A stretch of DNA of 64,000 nt from contig NZ_AP021861.1 of assembly GCF_009177095.1 (NCBI RefSeq), positions 806,001-870,000 of the forward strand. The letters run 5' to 3'. Position numbers and translations under genes: made by a program. Below the pieces are notes generated by a model. That model ran no database searches. It had not been told where the DNA came from and worked only from the letters and a program-made list of their open reading frames with translations. Origin of the DNA: Lacipirellula parvula (GTDB taxonomy: Bacteria; Planctomycetota; Planctomycetia; Pirellulales; Lacipirellulaceae). Shown here piece by piece: positions 49,253 to 57,396 of this stretch. The first letter of the stretch is position 1; the number at the start of each line of letters is the position of its first letter.

Positions 49253-50641
49253 ATGAAACTCCCATCGCCTAATCTCGCCGTCTATCCCGCCATCGAAGGC
49301 AATCTGGAAGGCTTCGACGAGGTTCGTTTAGAAATTCAAGTCGACTCGCCCAAATTCGCACTCGATCCACTACTCAGCATCGAAGAGCTCCGGCGTCGCA
49401 TCGAGGCGACGCTCAAGCGGGCGGCGCTGATCGTCAATCCCGTCGCTCCTCAAGCGCTCGTCGTGGCCATCTACGTCGAGCCGCGCGACTTTGCCGTTGC
49501 GACGGCGCAGAGTCAAACGGTTGTGTTCTTCGTGTCGACCGCGATGCGCGAAGTCGGCGGCGTGACGCGGCAGAAGCTCGGTCAGCCATCGAAGTCGCTG
49601 GAAAGGATCGTCGATAGTTGGCGTCACAAAGGATTGCGAGGATTTGCGCCACTGGACATTGCCTTGCAGCGGCTGGCGACGATCCTCGTCGCCGAGGTCG
49701 ATTTGCAAGTCGACGAGTTTATCGCCGCCTGGCGTCGCGATTCGAACGTGGCCGCCTTCATGCCTCCCAGTCCGGCGCCGATCGATCCTTTGGCCGGCCT
49801 ACGCAGCGTCAAGGTGTCGCTCGGCAAGATTGATCTGGGCGATGAGCAAAAAGTGGAAACGATCACGATCGTCAATCCAATCCCCACCCCGATCCCGGTG
49901 CCGCCGATCCCAGTACCACCGATCCCAGTACCACCGATCCCAGTACCACCGATCCCAGTACCACCGATCCCGGTGCCGCCGATCCCGGTGCCGCCGATCC
50001 CGGTGCCGCCGATCCCAGTGCCGCCGATCCCAGTGCCGCCGATCCCAGTACCGCCGATCCCAGTACCGCCGATCCCAGTACCGCCGATCCCAGTACCGCC
50101 GATCCCGGTGCCGCCGATCCCAGTACCGCCGATCCCAGTACCGCCGATCCCAGTACCGCCGATCCCAGTACCGCCGATCCCGGTGCCGCCGATCCCAGTA
50201 CCGCCGATCCCAGTACCGCCGATCCCAGTGCTGCCGATCCCAGTACCACCGATCCCAGTACCACCGATCCCAGTACCACCGATCCCGGTACCACCAATCC
50301 CAGTACCACCGATCCCGGTACCACCAATCCCGGCGCCTGCGTCGGTAAACTCAACAATCGAAATCAAGTTCGTGCGGAGCGTTACGGCAGAATTGCATGC
50401 GGAAATTCTCGGCCCTTCGGCGCTGATCGACGGCGCCAGGCCGCTGATCACTCAAGCGGCTAAAGAGGCCGCTGCGAAAGTGACGCTCGCCACGATTGCC
50501 AGCGATCCAGTCGCTGCGACCCCGGCGTTCCGCGATGAATTTCTGGACCGCGTCAGCAAGGCGTCGGCGCCGTTGGCGGTGACTCCCGCAGTTACTCTCG
50601 GCGTCGTCAAGACAACGGGCGATTGGAAAGCCTTTCAATGA
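49253..50641 (+). CDS. Hypothetical protein with a 30-unit PPIPV repeat, 462 aa
   Basis: Not recognised. It has no signal peptide. Residues 1-165 are a folded-looking alpha/beta domain (DPLLSIEELRRRIEATLKRAALIVNP; VVAIYVEPRDFAVATAQSQTVVFF; LDIALQRLATILVAEVDLQVDEFI). Residues about 215-362 consist of 30 tandem proline-rich pentapeptides, nearly all PPIPV. The C-terminal 100 residues are helical. A polyproline-type rod joining two domains is the likely shape. It is 61 bp downstream of the vWA/coiled-coil gene and probably co-expressed, but a shared job is only inferred. Confidence 0.65.
   Translation: MKLPSPNLAVYPAIEGNLEGFDEVRLEIQVDSPKFALDPLLSIEELRRRIEATLKRAALIVNPVAPQALVVAIYVEPRDFAVATAQSQTVVFFVSTAMREVGGVTRQKLGQPSKSLERIVDSWRHKGLRGFAPLDIALQRLATILVAEVDLQVDEFIAAWRRDSNVAAFMPPSPAPIDPLAGLRSVKVSLGKIDLGDEQKVETITIVNPIPTPIPVPPIPVPPIPVPPIPVPPIPVPPIPVPPIPVPPIPVPPIPVPPIPVPPIPVPPIPVPPIPVPPIPVPPIPVPPIPVPPIPVPPIPVPPIPVPPIPVPPIPVPPIPVPPIPVLPIPVPPIPVPPIPVPPIPVPPIPVPPIPVPPIPAPASVNSTIEIKFVRSVTAELHAEILGPSALIDGARPLITQAAKEAAAKVTLATIASDPVAATPAFRDEFLDRVSKASAPLAVTPAVTLGVVKTTGDWKAFQ
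49891..50340 (+). repeat. 15-bp minisatellite, 30 in-frame units
   Basis: Thirty consecutive 15-bp units of the form GATCCC[AG]GT[AG]CC[AG]CC occupy 450 bp within the coding sequence. Units differ almost only at third codon positions, so PPIPV is preserved. Around 50041-50190 a block of four AGTACCGCC units plus one GGTGCCGCC unit occurs twice in succession, showing duplication in multi-unit steps. Confidence 0.95.
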
Positions 50642-50832
50642 TCGCGCTCCGCAGTCCTGCTCACGTGCCGTCCGCTCAGAGGTCTCCAAATAATTCACTA
50701 GATTTATGAACTGAATCGCGCGCAATTCCCCTCGAAACTGCCGCCGCCTGCAGAGATACTTGAGGTCCACGCCGAATCGATCGCTCGGCGTTGTGCCCTA
50801 GCTTTGCATTAGAAGTCCCTGGCGCCAGTTTC

Positions 50833-51612
50833 ATGCATTCGCTTCCGACACGTCGCGTCGCGCTCACCCTGCTCGCCCATCCCGACGACGCTGAGATTCT
50901 GTGCGCCGGCACGCTCATTCGCCTCGCGGAGGCGGGTTGGGAGATTCACATTGCCACGGTCGCCAACGGCGATTGCGGCACGACGATGTACTCGCGGGAA
51001 GAGATCGCCCGCATTCGGCAGGCCGAAGGGATCGCCGGCGCCGCGTGCATCGGGGCGACTTACCATTGCCTCGAAGAGCCCGATCTCAACGTCGTCTACT
51101 CGCAGGAGACGATTCGTAAGACGCTCGACCTGTTCCGCGCGGTGGCGCCGACGCTGCTGTTCACCCACCCGCGGCACGACTACATGATCGATCACGAGCA
51201 GACCCACCTACTCGCTCGCGGCGCTGCGTTTGGGTACGGGGCGCCCAACTCGTCGACGTTGCCGCTGCTCGAGGGCTCGGCGATTCCGTGGCTTTACTAC
51301 TGCGATCCGGTCGGCGCGACCGACCCCTACACCGGCGAGGTCGTTACGCCGTCGACCTACGTCGACGTGACCGCGCAGATGCAACGTAAGGCCGAGATGC
51401 TGGCTTGCCACGCCTCGCAGCGCGAATGGCTGCGGGCTCATCACGGCATGGACGAATACATCGACGCGATGCGTCGCCACAACGCCGACCGCGGCCGCGA
51501 AGTCGGCGCCGAGTTCGTCGAAGCCTTCACGATGCACCGCGGGCATCCGTTTCCGCAGCATGATTTGCTCGCGGAATTATTTGGCGGGCATTGGCAGACG
51601 GTAGCGCCGTAG
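50833..51612 (+). CDS. PIG-L/LmbE-family deacetylase, 259 aa
   Basis: From the ATG at 50833 the protein has LLAHPDDAEILCAGT (zinc-binding AHPDD), ATVANGDCGTTMYS, HPRHDYMIDHEQTH (second metal region) and a C-terminal helix with AMRRHNADRGREVGAEFVEAF. LmbE/PIG-L enzymes remove N-acetyl groups from sugars such as GlcNAc-inositol. The substrate here is not evident. It is flanked on the right by a word-type repeat. An ATG at 50791 is in frame but lacks support. Confidence 0.88.
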   Translation: MHSLPTRRVALTLLAHPDDAEILCAGTLIRLAEAGWEIHIATVANGDCGTTMYSREEIARIRQAEGIAGAACIGATYHCLEEPDLNVVYSQETIRKTLDLFRAVAPTLLFTHPRHDYMIDHEQTHLLARGAAFGYGAPNSSTLPLLEGSAIPWLYYCDPVGATDPYTGEVVTPSTYVDVTAQMQRKAEMLACHASQREWLRAHHGMDEYIDAMRRHNADRGREVGAEFVEAFTMHRGHPFPQHDLLAELFGGHWQTVAP

Positions 51613-51616
51613 GGGT

Positions 51617-51726
51617 GTCAGTTGTTTATTGTCAGTGGTCCGTCGTCAGTTGTCAGTTGCTAAATGCGAATGCAGGCCAGCGCCCTGCGAGAGCAGCAAC
51701 TGACCACGGACCACTGACAACTGACC
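51617..51726. repeat. Paired-arm repeat (GTCAGTTG / CAACTGAC words)
   Basis: Words such as TGTCAGTTGT, GTCAGTGGTCCG and GTCAGTTGTCAG at the left face CAACTGACCACGGACCACTGACAACTGAC at the right. It lies between the convergent PIG-L gene and the ATP-grasp gene. Confidence 0.75.
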
Positions 51727-51731
51727 AATCA

Positions 51732-52778
51732 TCACATCGTCGCAATTTGCGCGTTGCCAATATTCCGTCCGTAATACTTCTTGCCGCGCACTTTCCGCAC
51801 CAAGTCGGCGATGACGATCTCGGCGAAGTCGACTCCAGTCGCTTGCTGAGCGCTCCCCAGTCCGCCGGGCGTGAAGACGTTGATCTCCATCAACTTGTCC
51901 TTCACGATGTCGAGCCCCACCAAGAACATCCCGTCGGCGATCAGTTTGGGGCCGACCATCTCGACGAGTTGCAGCGCATCGTCGTCGATCTCCACCGCTT
52001 CGCTCTCGCCGCCGGAGTGCATGTTGCTGCGCATGTCGCCCGTCTTGTTCACGCGGCGAAACGCGGCGTACTTGCCCTTATGCTCTAGCGGCCGGCCGTT
52101 CATTACGAACAGGCGAATGTCGCCCTCCTTTGCCGCGGGCAGATACTCCTGCGCGATGCAGTAGCCGTCGCGAATCACCGCCTCGATCATCTGGTTGAGG
52201 TTCGGCGCGTCGGCCTTTCGCACCAAAAAGACGCTCGAACCGCCGGAACCTTGCAGCGGTTTGATGACCCCCTTCCCTCCTTGCGCGGCGATGAACTCCT
52301 TGATCTCTTCCGGGTCGCGGCTGATGCAGGTCTTCGGCCGCACCTGTTCGGGAAAGTGCTGAAAGTAAGTCTTGTTGAGCGCGTTCGCCAAATTGCTCGG
52401 ATCGTTGACGACGATCGTGCCGCGCTGCGCTGCGAGCTGGCCGAACAGAATGCCAGTGGTTTGGGCCCAAGATCGCTCGGCCGTGTCCTCCGACGGATCG
52501 TTCCGCAGCATCAGCACGTCGACGTCGTCGAGCGAAATTTGTTCCTGCCGGGCGTCTTCGCCTTGAATCTCCGTCATGTACTTTTCGAGCGAGTCGTATT
52601 CCTTGCCGCTCGCAGCGCGGGCGTTCGCGTGGATCGAACCGTCGGGCTTGTAAACGAAATCACCCACGCCGAGCGTCCACGCTTCGTGCCCGTGGTTAGT
52701 CGCGCACATGCCGAGCCGCGTCGTGGTGTAGCTCGCCTGCTCGGTGGCGACGTCATTGACGACAAAGCCAATTCTCAT
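51732..52778 (-). CDS. GshB-like ATP-grasp ligase, 348 aa
   Basis: From the ATG at 52778 the protein is collinear with glutathione synthetase of the GshB type. It has an N-terminal Rossmann-like part (RIGFVVNDVATEQASYTTTRLG), DVLMLRNDPSEDTAERSWAQTTGI, KTYFQHFPEQVRPKTCIS, GGKGVIKPLQGSGGSSVFLV (ATP-binding), EYLPAAKEGDIRLFVMNG and LDIVKDKLMEINVFTPGGL (Mg-binding Glu/Asn). It forms an amide bond from a carboxyl and an amine. No gshA is nearby. Its start overlaps the upstream stop in ATGA, so it is coupled to the QEGLA gene. Confidence 0.85.
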   Translation of the reverse strand: MRIGFVVNDVATEQASYTTTRLGMCATNHGHEAWTLGVGDFVYKPDGSIHANARAASGKEYDSLEKYMTEIQGEDARQEQISLDDVDVLMLRNDPSEDTAERSWAQTTGILFGQLAAQRGTIVVNDPSNLANALNKTYFQHFPEQVRPKTCISRDPEEIKEFIAAQGGKGVIKPLQGSGGSSVFLVRKADAPNLNQMIEAVIRDGYCIAQEYLPAAKEGDIRLFVMNGRPLEHKGKYAAFRRVNKTGDMRSNMHSGGESEAVEIDDDALQLVEMVGPKLIADGMFLVGLDIVKDKLMEINVFTPGGLGSAQQATGVDFAEIVIADLVRKVRGKKYYGRNIGNAQIATM

Positions 52779-54700
52779 AGGAGTTGTTCCAGAAGTTCGA
52801 CGAGAGACAAGCGGCGGCAAAGCGCGAGCCGGGCTCGATAGTTCGGCTCATCCCAAAACCGCGGCAACAGGGCCGGCGGTTGGATTACTCCCCGACGACG
52901 CAATTCTTGGACCAATCGGACCTCTTCGAGCGAAATCTTGCCGACGTAGAGAGGTTCGAGCTCGTGCCCCTCCCGCAAGTACGTGAGCAAGTCCCGCAAT
53001 CCGCGCAGGTAGATTGCGTCTTTGCTCAACCCGCCGCCACGATGGACCCGCAGCGCGGTCATGAAGGCCGATCGCGGGCCAAGGTGGTGCTCGTCGTGGA
53101 GGAGTTCGAACGTTTCCATGAACGATTCGCCGCGGAGCATTGATCGCACGGCGAGCACCCGCGCGGCCAGCGTTCGCGTCCGCCCCACCGACAGCCCGCC
53201 AACCAGGTACTCGGCGAGAACGGCGAGCCCCTCTTGCAGCGCCTCGTAGCCAGGGAAACCGGCGTACAGCTGCCGCAGCGGCTGCTGTCGGCCGTTGAAA
53301 TAGGTGAGCAAATGGGTGCCGACTTCGTGATGCAGCAGCGGTTCGAGCCGCTGCGGGCGGATGCTCGAACGCTCCGAGATGAACAGCCGGTCTTGGGCGA
53401 CCATCAATGCCGACGCAATCGTGTCGCAGACCTGCACGCTGGCTTGGAAGTCGGGAAGCCGCTGGTGGTAGTAGTCGATATGCTCGCGAGCCGCCGCAGC
53501 GACCTGATCCGCGGGGACGCAGTTTTCGTGAATGTCGTCCGCCGCTGCGCGGGTGTGATCGAGAATCGAGTCGGCGAGCCGCACCAGATCTTCGTCAGGC
53601 GAGCCGTAGAGGTGGAGGCTATCGTAGAAAAACGCACGCGTTCCCAAGTGCTTGAGCGCATCAAGCTGCTTGTCGAGTTCGTCCTGCTTCTGCTCGAACA
53701 ACTGCACCAGGCTGGCGTCTTCGACATGCTCGATCGGAATCGAGTAAAGCTGCCGTTTCAGCAAACTCGGATGGTACGGCAACGGCCGGTAGTGGAGCGT
53801 CGGCGCCTTGGCGTAGCCGCTCGCTTCGAAATCTTCCCACGCCTTCTCGGCGTTCACGGGCGTCACTTGGAGCAGGAAGTCGAACGACTGTGAAATTTCG
53901 GATAACTGTTGATCGACGGCCCGCGCCGCCTTCGGGATCGTTGACGGACCGAGCGCTTCGTAGTGGGCGAGTGGTTGCGACTTCTCTCGCCCTGTGAAGG
54001 CAAAGACTCCTTTGCGGAGCGCCACGGCAAGTTGCCGCCGCAGCGACTGTAGCACGAGCGGATAGAGTTCCCCAGTCGCGGCGTTGCGATAGACAGGTCG
54101 CACGCCGATGCCGATGGTCAGGCAGCCGTCGGCCGCGCATTGCCGCGATAGGCTCGGCAGGCCTGGCGCCCCAGGTTGATCGTCGTCGATCACTTCCACA
54201 TCGGCGCGAAGGCCGTGGAGCTTGATCGCTCGCAATCCCTCCGCGAGGGCGTCGACTGTGCTGGCCAGCGTTGGCTCGGCGGACGCTGTGATGCGAAAGC
54301 CGGGGCGCAGTGCGGTGCGCGACTTGGCCGCGTCGTCGCCGTCGTCGAGTGACCAAAGTTCGAGAATCAACAGCGAGCCAAGGTGATCGCGGAGCACTTC
54401 GTTGATTGCGGCGCAGAGTTGGCTGAGCCTTTCGGCGAACTCCGGCTCGCCGCTGGCGAAGAGGTAAGCCGCTTCGGTGGTGACGAGTTCGGCAGCGCTG
54501 CGGTCGCGCGGCTGGTCGGCTGGCGATTCGCCTTCGGCACGCGGCGGGGTGCGGTAAACGCACAGGAACGGCAGCTGGCGATCGAGTCGCAGCCGGCCGC
54601 CGCCGGGGAGGTTTCGCCGGATGCGCATGTTGCGGCTCAGCCGATCACGCACGATGGCGATGAGGGCATCAAAATCGGCGTCGGCGGGGCGGGCGGGCAT
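52775..54700 (-). CDS. QEGLA-motif (DUF1704/MATCAP-like) metallopeptidase-like protein, 641 aa
   Basis: The TIGR02421/DUF1704 signature is clear: EPLLHHEVGTHLLTYFNG near residues 451-468 (an HExxxH zinc motif) and ALQEGLAVLAEYL near 484-496. Relatives are named flavohaemoglobin expression-modulating QEGLA proteins, and the fold is shared with eukaryotic tubulin tyrosine carboxypeptidases of the MATCAP group. Peptidase activity here is likely but untested. An ATG at 54700 is chosen; a longer frame to 54790 reads through a dispersed repeat. It is coupled to the ATP-grasp gene. Confidence 0.85.
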   Translation of the reverse strand: MPARPADADFDALIAIVRDRLSRNMRIRRNLPGGGRLRLDRQLPFLCVYRTPPRAEGESPADQPRDRSAAELVTTEAAYLFASGEPEFAERLSQLCAAINEVLRDHLGSLLILELWSLDDGDDAAKSRTALRPGFRITASAEPTLASTVDALAEGLRAIKLHGLRADVEVIDDDQPGAPGLPSLSRQCAADGCLTIGIGVRPVYRNAATGELYPLVLQSLRRQLAVALRKGVFAFTGREKSQPLAHYEALGPSTIPKAARAVDQQLSEISQSFDFLLQVTPVNAEKAWEDFEASGYAKAPTLHYRPLPYHPSLLKRQLYSIPIEHVEDASLVQLFEQKQDELDKQLDALKHLGTRAFFYDSLHLYGSPDEDLVRLADSILDHTRAAADDIHENCVPADQVAAAAREHIDYYHQRLPDFQASVQVCDTIASALMVAQDRLFISERSSIRPQRLEPLLHHEVGTHLLTYFNGRQQPLRQLYAGFPGYEALQEGLAVLAEYLVGGLSVGRTRTLAARVLAVRSMLRGESFMETFELLHDEHHLGPRSAFMTALRVHRGGGLSKDAIYLRGLRDLLTYLREGHELEPLYVGKISLEEVRLVQELRRRGVIQPPALLPRFWDEPNYRARLALCRRLSLVELLEQLL

Positions 54701-54742
54701 CGTAGGTTTGTCAGTCGAGATGAAGTGATCGGTTGGTTCATT

Positions 54743-54820
54743 GGGTGCCACTGGCATCTTGCCAGTGTGATGTGGGTACTCGCTCGGCACTTCTGCACTG
54801 GCAAGATGCCAGTGGCACCC
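54743..54820. repeat. Dispersed 78-bp inverted repeat, GTGCCACTGG family, copy 2
   Basis: Arms GGGTGCCACTGGCATCTTGCC match those at 12186-12265 with variation in the inner stem. The core reads GGGTACTCGCTCGGC, the reverse complement of the copy-1 core apart from one base. It lies between the QEGLA gene and the amidohydrolase gene, without interrupting either. Confidence 0.8.
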
Positions 54821-54863
54821 GTTGAGCGTAGTTGAGATTCAAACGACGAACTAAATGAGTGGC

Positions 54864-55643
54864 TCACCGCATCGCGGCAAGGCGTTCTTCGATCCCCGGT
54901 ACGCAGCCGCGCAGGGCGTCGCGCAGCTTGATGAGATGCGGGTGATCGACGTCGCCGGCCCACTCGTCCATAAACGTCTTCTTGAACTCGATCGCCGGCG
55001 CGCAGACTGTCCGTGGAAACTCACGGTGAATCCAACGCGAGAAGTATCCTCCTTGGAACTTCACGTTCTCACGCACGTCGAGCGGCCGGCCGTTGATTTC
55101 GCAGGTGCGCATGCAGGCGATCATCGGGTCGACGATTGGCGCCCAAAATTCCCGATCCATCGAGCCGGTGCCGATGTTGACTTCAGGATTTCCCGCTTCG
55201 TCGGCTGCCGGTTCGTTGCGGCCGTCGCGGCGATGGTTGTACGAGTGGACGTCGAGCAAAACGACGTGTCCGTAGCTGGCAACCATCTGCCGGAGTAGGC
55301 CTCGCATCGCGCCGAAGAACAGGTCGTGCAGCTGCTGCGAGCGTTCGATCTGCTCGGCCGGAAGCGGTTCGCGCCATACCTTCAGGCCCCACGCTTGCTC
55401 GGGTGTCGTGTAAACCGATTCGTCGCGCGGCCGGTTGAGATCAATCTCGAACCGCGACCGCTCGCCGACGATTCGCGTCGACGCGATATCGGCCAGCACA
55501 TCGGTGAACGGATCCTCCTCGCGGAGCCGCTCGGCTTCGGTGAGGGCGACATAATCGCTGAGCTCCGGTCGGAAGGCGTGTCCGTTGTGAATCGCGGCCG
55601 ACGCCAGCGGACCTTCGCCGACTGTCAGGTGAAATAGTTCCAT
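54864..55643 (-). CDS. N-formylglutamate amidohydrolase-family protein, 259 aa
   Basis: The family (FGase, HutG-like) hydrolyses N-formylglutamate and related N-acyl amino acids. Recognisable parts are IHNGHAFRPEL, RSRFEIDLNRPRDESVY, VVLLDVHSYNHRRDG (metal-binding DVHS) and a C-terminal IEFKKTFMDEW segment with a Glu. It lies upstream of the QEGLA and ATP-grasp genes on the same strand, spaced 160 bp by a repeat. The trio therefore looks like a conserved functional group rather than histidine degradation: no hut genes are near. Confidence 0.85.
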   Translation of the reverse strand: MELFHLTVGEGPLASAAIHNGHAFRPELSDYVALTEAERLREEDPFTDVLADIASTRIVGERSRFEIDLNRPRDESVYTTPEQAWGLKVWREPLPAEQIERSQQLHDLFFGAMRGLLRQMVASYGHVVLLDVHSYNHRRDGRNEPAADEAGNPEVNIGTGSMDREFWAPIVDPMIACMRTCEINGRPLDVRENVKFQGGYFSRWIHREFPRTVCAPAIEFKKTFMDEWAGDVDHPHLIKLRDALRGCVPGIEERLAAMR

Positions 55644-55746
55644 TGGTAGGCCTCAAAGTGTTGACGGGCCAAATCCATCCCTGGCGGTTCGATCTGCCTC
55701 TGCTCGATTCCTCAACGGTGCAACTCGATGAATCTATTCAGCATGG

Positions 55747-57213
55747 TTACTCGGCAGCAGCCGTTTCCTTCAGCAGGTTGCTGCCAGGTTCCAGTTCTCT
55801 CGATTGCTTCACTTGTTCGCGGATTACTTCGCGTTCGTTGCGCAGGCCTCCTTCTGATCGCGTGACGATCGGCGGCGCCGGTTCGTGGGCCTCTTCCTCT
55901 TCGCGCTCAATTCGCTGGGCCTCGGCTTTCTCTGGTTCGATTAGCGGCACTCCGAGCGGGAAGATCACTTCGCGGGCGTCGGGCATCGTGATGCCCGCCT
56001 CCGCGAGCGCCGCCACGATCTGCCGCAACGTCGCCGAGCGGACCCGCGATCCGCTGAAGTCGCGGCCGTTTATCCAGAAGTAGGCGTGGATGTTGATGCC
56101 GGTGGCCGTTAGTTCCTCCACCAAAATGAGCGGTTCCGGATCGGCGAGCACCGCGGGATGCTCGCGCAGCACCTTCAGGACGATCTCCTGCGTCCGCTCC
56201 ATCGAGTCGTCGTAGCCAATGCGGATGATGTAATCGAGCCGCCCGTTGGGGTTGGCCGAGTGATTGCGAATAACGCTCTTGTAGATGGTCGCGTTGGGAA
56301 TTTGCACATGATTGCCGTCGAGCGTGACGATGATCGTGCCGCGGGTCGTCACCTTTTGCACGAAGCCGTGGTGGTCGGTGATCGTCACCAGATCCCCTGC
56401 TTGAAACGGCCGTTGCATGCTGATGAGGATGCTGGCGAGAAAGTTCTCGGCAATGTCGCGAAATGCGATGCCGATGATGATGCCGATGAGCCCCGTGCCG
56501 CCGAGTACCGTCGCCGCGATTTGCGTCAGCCCCGACACCCGCATCGCGAGGTACAGGCCGATGATGATCACCGGAATCGCCGCCGCGCGGGCGGCTACTT
56601 CACTGAGGAGCGCATTGCGAAACTTCTTCGTCCCGAATCGTCGCGCCATCCGCGTGGCGAGGATCGTGGCGAAAAACGTGAGGACCAGCACGAAGATTGA
56701 AATGATCGCCGCCGGCAGCGACTGCACGGCCGTGCGGCCCATGACGCGGAGCTGTTCCCAAGCGGGCGAGAAATCCCACGCCGAACGTTCGACGACGGTC
56801 ATCCGATTGACCACTGCGACGACGTCTTGCGTGCTGCCAGCGAGCTTGGTCGCCCACTCTTTGCTCGATTCGCGGTTCGCCTGGCCGTCGAGAAACACGA
56901 CGCCTTCTTGGACGTCGACTTTCGGGTCGACGAACCACTTCGTCGCGATCATGATCCGCTCGAGCCGCGACGCAATGTCGACGTCGTCGGCAAGCGGCTG
57001 CACGTCGACCTTCGGCGGCACTTGCGCGGCGGCTTCGACTTCGGTCGCCGGCACGATCGGCTTGGTCGCTTCGGCCGGGGCGGGGGCTTGGCCGCGAGCG
57101 CTCGAATTGTCGGCGATGATAGCGAGTCCAATCGCGATAAACGTTAGAATCGCCGCCGTCGTTCGGCAGGCGGGCGAGGTTGGTCGATGAAGTAGTTGGC
57201 GTGTGGAATGCAT
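55747..57213 (-). CDS. Small-conductance mechanosensitive channel (MscS) with N-terminal BON-like domain
   Basis: From the ATG at 57213 (AGAGG upstream) the protein begins with a signal-like helix (TAAILTFIAIGLAIIADNSSA). A BON-like domain follows (about 75-145: DIASRLERIMIATKWFVDPKVDVQEGVVFLDGQ), then three membrane helices. The MscS pore helix and beta domain follow: GLIGIIIGIAFRDIAENFLASILI, PFQAGDLVTITDHHGFVQKVTTRGT, DGNHVQIPNATIY. The C-terminus is acidic and charged. It opens on membrane tension to release osmolytes. A longer frame to 57450 overlaps the YihY gene and is rejected. Confidence 0.9.
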   Translation of the reverse strand: MHSTRQLLHRPTSPACRTTAAILTFIAIGLAIIADNSSARGQAPAPAEATKPIVPATEVEAAAQVPPKVDVQPLADDVDIASRLERIMIATKWFVDPKVDVQEGVVFLDGQANRESSKEWATKLAGSTQDVVAVVNRMTVVERSAWDFSPAWEQLRVMGRTAVQSLPAAIISIFVLVLTFFATILATRMARRFGTKKFRNALLSEVAARAAAIPVIIIGLYLAMRVSGLTQIAATVLGGTGLIGIIIGIAFRDIAENFLASILISMQRPFQAGDLVTITDHHGFVQKVTTRGTIIVTLDGNHVQIPNATIYKSVIRNHSANPNGRLDYIIRIGYDDSMERTQEIVLKVLREHPAVLADPEPLILVEELTATGINIHAYFWINGRDFSGSRVRSATLRQIVAALAEAGITMPDAREVIFPLGVPLIEPEKAEAQRIEREEEEAHEPAPPIVTRSEGGLRNEREVIREQVKQSRELEPGSNLLKETAAAE

Positions 57214-57396
57214 GCGGCGTCCTCTGGCGGAGGCTGGCGGTTGCTCCTCCCAATGGGGGGAACGCATTTGCCGTGCCGGTGCCGTTGCGGCCGCCAACAC
57301 GCCTGTTCGGACGTTAAAACGGCTCATTTTTCCGACACTTACGGTAGCTGCTGGCCGGCAGTCGCCCCGATTGATCAATAGCCAGCCGCCCCGTCT

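Noticed and set aside
49891-50340. Possible CRISPR array
   Set aside because: Units are directly adjacent 15-mers without spacers and lie inside a coding frame.
49624-50451. Minus-strand frame encoding (GIGGT)n opposite the PPIPV repeats
   Set aside because: It is only the complement of the minisatellite; the plus frame has folded domains on both sides and a ribosome-binding context.
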